7,706 bases of DNA, from assembly GCA_023379515.1 (NCBI GenBank), contig JAMCQQ010000268.1, positions 1-7,706 on the forward strand. Reading direction: 5' to 3'. The first letter of the stretch is position 1. Each line of letters starts with the position of its first letter. Source of the stretch: Actinomycetota bacterium. Lineage in GTDB: Bacteria; Actinomycetota; Humimicrobiia; Humimicrobiales; Humimicrobiaceae. The notes under the pieces were generated by a model that saw only the letters and a list, made by a program, of their open reading frames with translations, did no database searches and had not been told where the DNA came from. This document shows positions 5,551 to 7,706 of this stretch, in pieces. Position numbers and translations under genes: made by a program.

Positions 5551-5904
5551 ATGAAAGTTTTTAGATTAAAAAATCCAACTTTGGAAGCCGAATTATTATT
5601 TGACTCTGTAAAAACTGCCGATAATTTTTTTATCAAGGCATTCGGGCTTATTTTTAGAAAAGAACCCAAACCTGGCGAAGGACTGCTTTTTTATAAATGC
5701 AACAGCATCCAAACCTTCTGGATGAGATTTGCAATAGATGTGGTTTTTCTCGATAAAAATAACAAAATATTGGCCTTAATTGCAGGATTAAAACCTTTCA
5801 GGGTAACTCCGTTTATAAAAGGTGCCGATAAAGCATTGGAATTACGAAAGAGTTCAATAAAGAATTCAAAGCTTGAATTAAATGATAAACTCCTGTTTGA
5901 ATAG
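5551..5904 (+). CDS. DUF192 family protein
   Basis: Small soluble protein of a widespread family without a settled biochemical role. The 117 residues cover the whole domain. Typical blocks are present in order: the FGLIFR segment (31-36, usually RGLM-like), GEGLLF (42-47), the hallmark TFWMRFAIDVVFLD (55-68) and KALEL (94-98). The usual glycine of the turn after ALEL is missing (ALELRKSS). No signal peptide is present, so it is probably cytosolic, whereas many family members are exported. The ATG at 5551 matches the normal family N-terminus but lacks a Shine-Dalgarno; the frame stays open upstream to 5488 without another ATG. It may be read from the amt-glnK transcript. It converges with glmM. 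Confidence 0.85.
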   Translation: MKVFRLKNPTLEAELLFDSVKTADNFFIKAFGLIFRKEPKPGEGLLFYKCNSIQTFWMRFAIDVVFLDKNNKILALIAGLKPFRVTPFIKGADKALELRKSSIKNSKLELNDKLLFE

Positions 5905-5905
5905 T

Positions 5906-5938
5906 TTTTCTGCCATGTTGCTTTCTTTTTGCAGAAAA
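5906..5938 (+). terminator. Hairpin terminator candidate after the DUF192 gene
   Basis: TTTTCTGC (5906-5913) pairs perfectly with GCAGAAAA (5931-5938) around a 17-base loop, starting one base past the DUF192 stop. The sequence TCCTTTTTGAGTTTTC follows on the plus strand. The large loop and AT-rich stem keep confidence moderate. Confidence 0.45.
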
Positions 5939-6000
5939 TCCTTTTTGAGTTTTCTTATTTTTTCGTCGTTATCGATTATAATATTCATTACAAAAACAAC

Positions 6001-6039
6001 CTGAGAAACACAGGAAAAATATTCAGAATATCAACTCAG
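6001..6039 (-). terminator. Weak terminator candidate at the glmM end
   Basis: On the minus strand CTGAG (6039-6035), which overlaps the last codons of glmM, can pair with CTCAG (6005-6001), enclosing a smaller inner ATATTC/GAATAT repeat. The tail reads GTTGTTTTTG. The stem is short, so this is only a possible termination site for the glmM transcript. Confidence 0.3.
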
Positions 6040-7380
6040 CTTATTTTTTATTACTTCAGCTATTTTTTTGGCAAACTCTTCTGTCTCTTTCTGAGTCGGA
6101 CCTTCCACCATTACGCGGCACAAGGACTGTGTGCCGGAGTATCGGACAAGAACCCTGCCCCTGTCCCCAAGCTCTTTTTCTGCTTCTTTTATTGCATTTA
6201 TAATTTCAGGGTATTCTTCAAGTGGGGGCGTGTTTTTAACATTGACATTTATTAAGACCTGTGGGAAAACTTCCATTATTTTCGCAAGCTCTGAAACCGG
6301 CTTGTTTTCTTTTTTTATGACTGCCAGAAGCTGCAGTGCGGATAATATGCCGTCGCCATTCGTATGGTGATCCAGAAAAATTATATGTCCCGAATCCTCT
6401 CCGCCTATTATTGCATCTTTTTTCTGCATTTCTTCAAGCACGTATCTGTCTCCGACCTTTGATTTTGCATGCTCTACACCCATTTTTTTAAGTGCTATGG
6501 AAAGCCCGATATTACTCATGACTGTTGTAATAAGGATATTATTTTTCAGCCTGTTCTCGGTTTTTAAATTTTTGGTGCAAATTGCCAGTATCTGGTCACC
6601 GCTCACAATGCTGCCCTTATCATCAACTACGATCAGCCTGTCACCATCACCATCGAAAGCCAGACCGATATCAGCTTTTGCTTGCCGTACTTTTTTAGCA
6701 AGGCCTTCCGGATGGAGCGCCCCGCTGTTTAAGTTTATATTCTTCCCATCGGGATTTACATTCATGGTAATTACATTTGCTCTCATTTCTCTGAATAATA
6801 CCGGTGCAACTTTATATGTTGCGCCGTTCGCGCAGTCAAGAACGATTTTCATACCTTCCAGGTTAAGGTTCCTTGGAAATGTTTGCTTCAAAAATACTAT
6901 ATAGCGGCCAAGAGCATCTTCTTCCCGGTAAGCTCTTCCGAGCCCCTCTGGAGGGGCAAGTTTTTCAGATATCTTTTTTGAAAATATAAGCTCTTCAATC
7001 TGAAGCTCCTGCTCATCTGTCAACTTAAAGCCTGTTTTTGAAAATATCTTAATTCCATTGTCTTCAAAAGGATTATGGGAAGCAGAAATCATTATTCCGG
7101 CATCCGCATCCAGATTTGTTGTTATAAATGCGGTACCGGGAGTTGGAATTGGCCCTATGATTACTGCATCTGCTCCCATGGAAGTTATGCCTGCCACGAG
7201 AGCGTTCTCAAGCATATATCCCGAAAGTCGGGTGTCTTTTCCGATAACTATTCTGGGCCTGTGCCCCTCTTTTTTTAATATACAGGCCACCGCCTGTCCG
7301 ATTTGCATTGCCATCTCGGATGTTATCGGATATTTATTGGCTATACCTCTTACTCCATCTGTTCCGAATAATTTTTCCAT
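6031..7380 (-). CDS. glmM: Phosphoglucosamine mutase GlmM
   Basis: Cytosolic enzyme converting glucosamine-6-phosphate to glucosamine-1-phosphate, the step before UDP-GlcNAc synthesis for peptidoglycan and surface glycans. At 449 residues it is full length for the family. The four active-site elements of the alpha-D-phosphohexomutase superfamily are present: GTDGVRG (6-12), the phosphoserine loop MISASHNP (97-104, catalytic S101), the metal loop DGDGDR (243-248), the sugar loop GGEDSGH (326-332) and the phosphate-binding RYSGTQSLCRVM (413-424). In the last, GTQS replaces the common GTEP. The SASHNP and GEDSGH forms fit GlmM rather than phosphomannomutase. The start is set by the family N-terminus; the nearest purine-rich site, AAGGAAG, is about ten bases upstream, rather far. 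It follows the acetyltransferase-like gene by 26 bases, so the two likely form an operon. Confidence 0.96.
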   Translation of the reverse strand: MEKLFGTDGVRGIANKYPITSEMAMQIGQAVACILKKEGHRPRIVIGKDTRLSGYMLENALVAGITSMGADAVIIGPIPTPGTAFITTNLDADAGIMISASHNPFEDNGIKIFSKTGFKLTDEQELQIEELIFSKKISEKLAPPEGLGRAYREEDALGRYIVFLKQTFPRNLNLEGMKIVLDCANGATYKVAPVLFREMRANVITMNVNPDGKNINLNSGALHPEGLAKKVRQAKADIGLAFDGDGDRLIVVDDKGSIVSGDQILAICTKNLKTENRLKNNILITTVMSNIGLSIALKKMGVEHAKSKVGDRYVLEEMQKKDAIIGGEDSGHIIFLDHHTNGDGILSALQLLAVIKKENKPVSELAKIMEVFPQVLINVNVKNTPPLEEYPEIINAIKEAEKELGDRGRVLVRYSGTQSLCRVMVEGPTQKETEEFAKKIAEVIKNKLS

Positions 7381-7383
7381 ATC

Positions 7384-7420
7384 TTATTTTCTTCCTTTAT
7401 TTCTCTTTATTTTCTTCCTT
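7384..7420. repeat. 14-bp direct repeat at the operon junction
   Basis: TTATTTTCTTCCTT occurs at 7384-7397 and again at 7407-7420, offset by 23 bases. On the minus strand the right copy encodes the last codons and TAA stop of the upstream gene, and the left copy supplies the purine-rich ribosome binding site of glmM. This looks like a small tandem duplication. Confidence 0.7.
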
Positions 7421-7706
7421 CGGTTTCATGATTCTGCTTCAATTTAATAATTGTGTCTGGCGGGTAGTAACCTCTTCCGGTTGCATTGGGGTAAAGCAGA
7501 ACGTTTCTGCCAAGGAGACTGCCGGGAGCAGTGACACTGTTGCATCCGGTTTCTACGCCGTCAGCTAAAATTGCGCCAAACTTGCGCAAGCCGGTTTCAT
7601 ATTTCCTGCCATCGATATTCAGGGTTATTTTTGATTCTATTATTTTTAAGTTTGCAAGTTTTGTGCCTGCCCCCAGGTTTACTTTACCCAATGCAACCGA
7701 AAGAGG
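7407..7706 (-). CDS. C-terminal part of a GlmU-like sugar-1-phosphate nucleotidylyl/acetyltransferase, N-terminus off the right edge
   Basis: The frame is open to the right edge (it begins ...PLSVALGKVNLGAG), so a start at the TTG at 7691 would be an artefact; about 99 residues are visible. They form the end of a left-handed beta-helix acyltransferase domain: NLGAGTKLAN near residues 10-19 of the visible part, KFGAILADGVETG, then GSLLGRNVLLYP and a GYYPPDTIIK end. The closest pattern I recall is the archaeal-type bifunctional enzyme (as in Sulfolobus ST0452) and bacterial relatives, which acetylate glucosamine-1-phosphate and attach UMP. The nucleotidyltransferase half would lie outside the window. 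Its position directly before glmM supports a role in UDP-GlcNAc synthesis. The alternative is a related sugar nucleotidyltransferase with another specificity. Confidence 0.8.
   Translation of the reverse strand, partial: PLSVALGKVNLGAGTKLANLKIIESKITLNIDGRKYETGLRKFGAILADGVETGCNSVTAPGSLLGRNVLLYPNATGRGYYPPDTIIKLKQNHETEGRK

Noticed and set aside
5878..5988. Minus-strand 36-codon ORF (lysine-rich) after glmM
   Set aside because: It overlaps the end of the DUF192 gene, has only a weak CAGG-like site upstream and shows no recognised motif; it is more likely chance.

Overview
The window is AT-rich bacterial DNA with compact genes, Shine-Dalgarno sites and sigma70-type promoters. The gene content suggests a free-living, probably anaerobic bacterium: an archaeal-like GlmU-type enzyme beside GlmM, an EncFtn-type ferritin of the kind found in thermophiles and clostridia, an ammonium transporter paired with a PII protein that lacks the usual tyrosine, and arsenite methylation. 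The phylum cannot be fixed from this sequence; a sediment or subsurface lineage is only a guess.

Left part, minus strand (1-2559): three separately spaced genes read leftwards. They are arsM (arsenite S-adenosylmethyltransferase), an uncharacterised 183-residue helical protein with its own terminator, and a ZIP-family metal transporter that runs off the left edge. The ZIP gene carries an apparent one-base frameshift near its start. arsM has a clear promoter whose -35 box overlaps a palindrome that could be an ArsR-type operator.

Middle, plus strand (2700-5904): a promoter drives a 94-residue EncFtn-like ferritin with no encapsulin gene beside it. The 477-base gap that follows holds a decayed minus-strand transposase C-terminus, which a simple ORF scan would miss. 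Then come amt (ammonium channel) and glnK (PII signal protein), a classic pair for nitrogen uptake and its control. After these come a possible 48-residue ORF and a DUF192 protein.

Right part, minus strand (6031-7706): a sugar-1-phosphate nucleotidylyl/acetyltransferase (C-terminal part only, cut by the right edge) is followed 26 bases later by glmM. Together they would make UDP-GlcNAc for cell wall and surface glycans.

Most of the window is recognisable housekeeping and stress or metal metabolism. I saw no CRISPR array, no tRNA or rRNA, no prophage and no clearly new multi-gene system. The points most worth a second look are the transposase relic, the ferritin without an encapsulin, the Tyr51-to-His PII, the ZIP frameshift and the putative operator at arsM.
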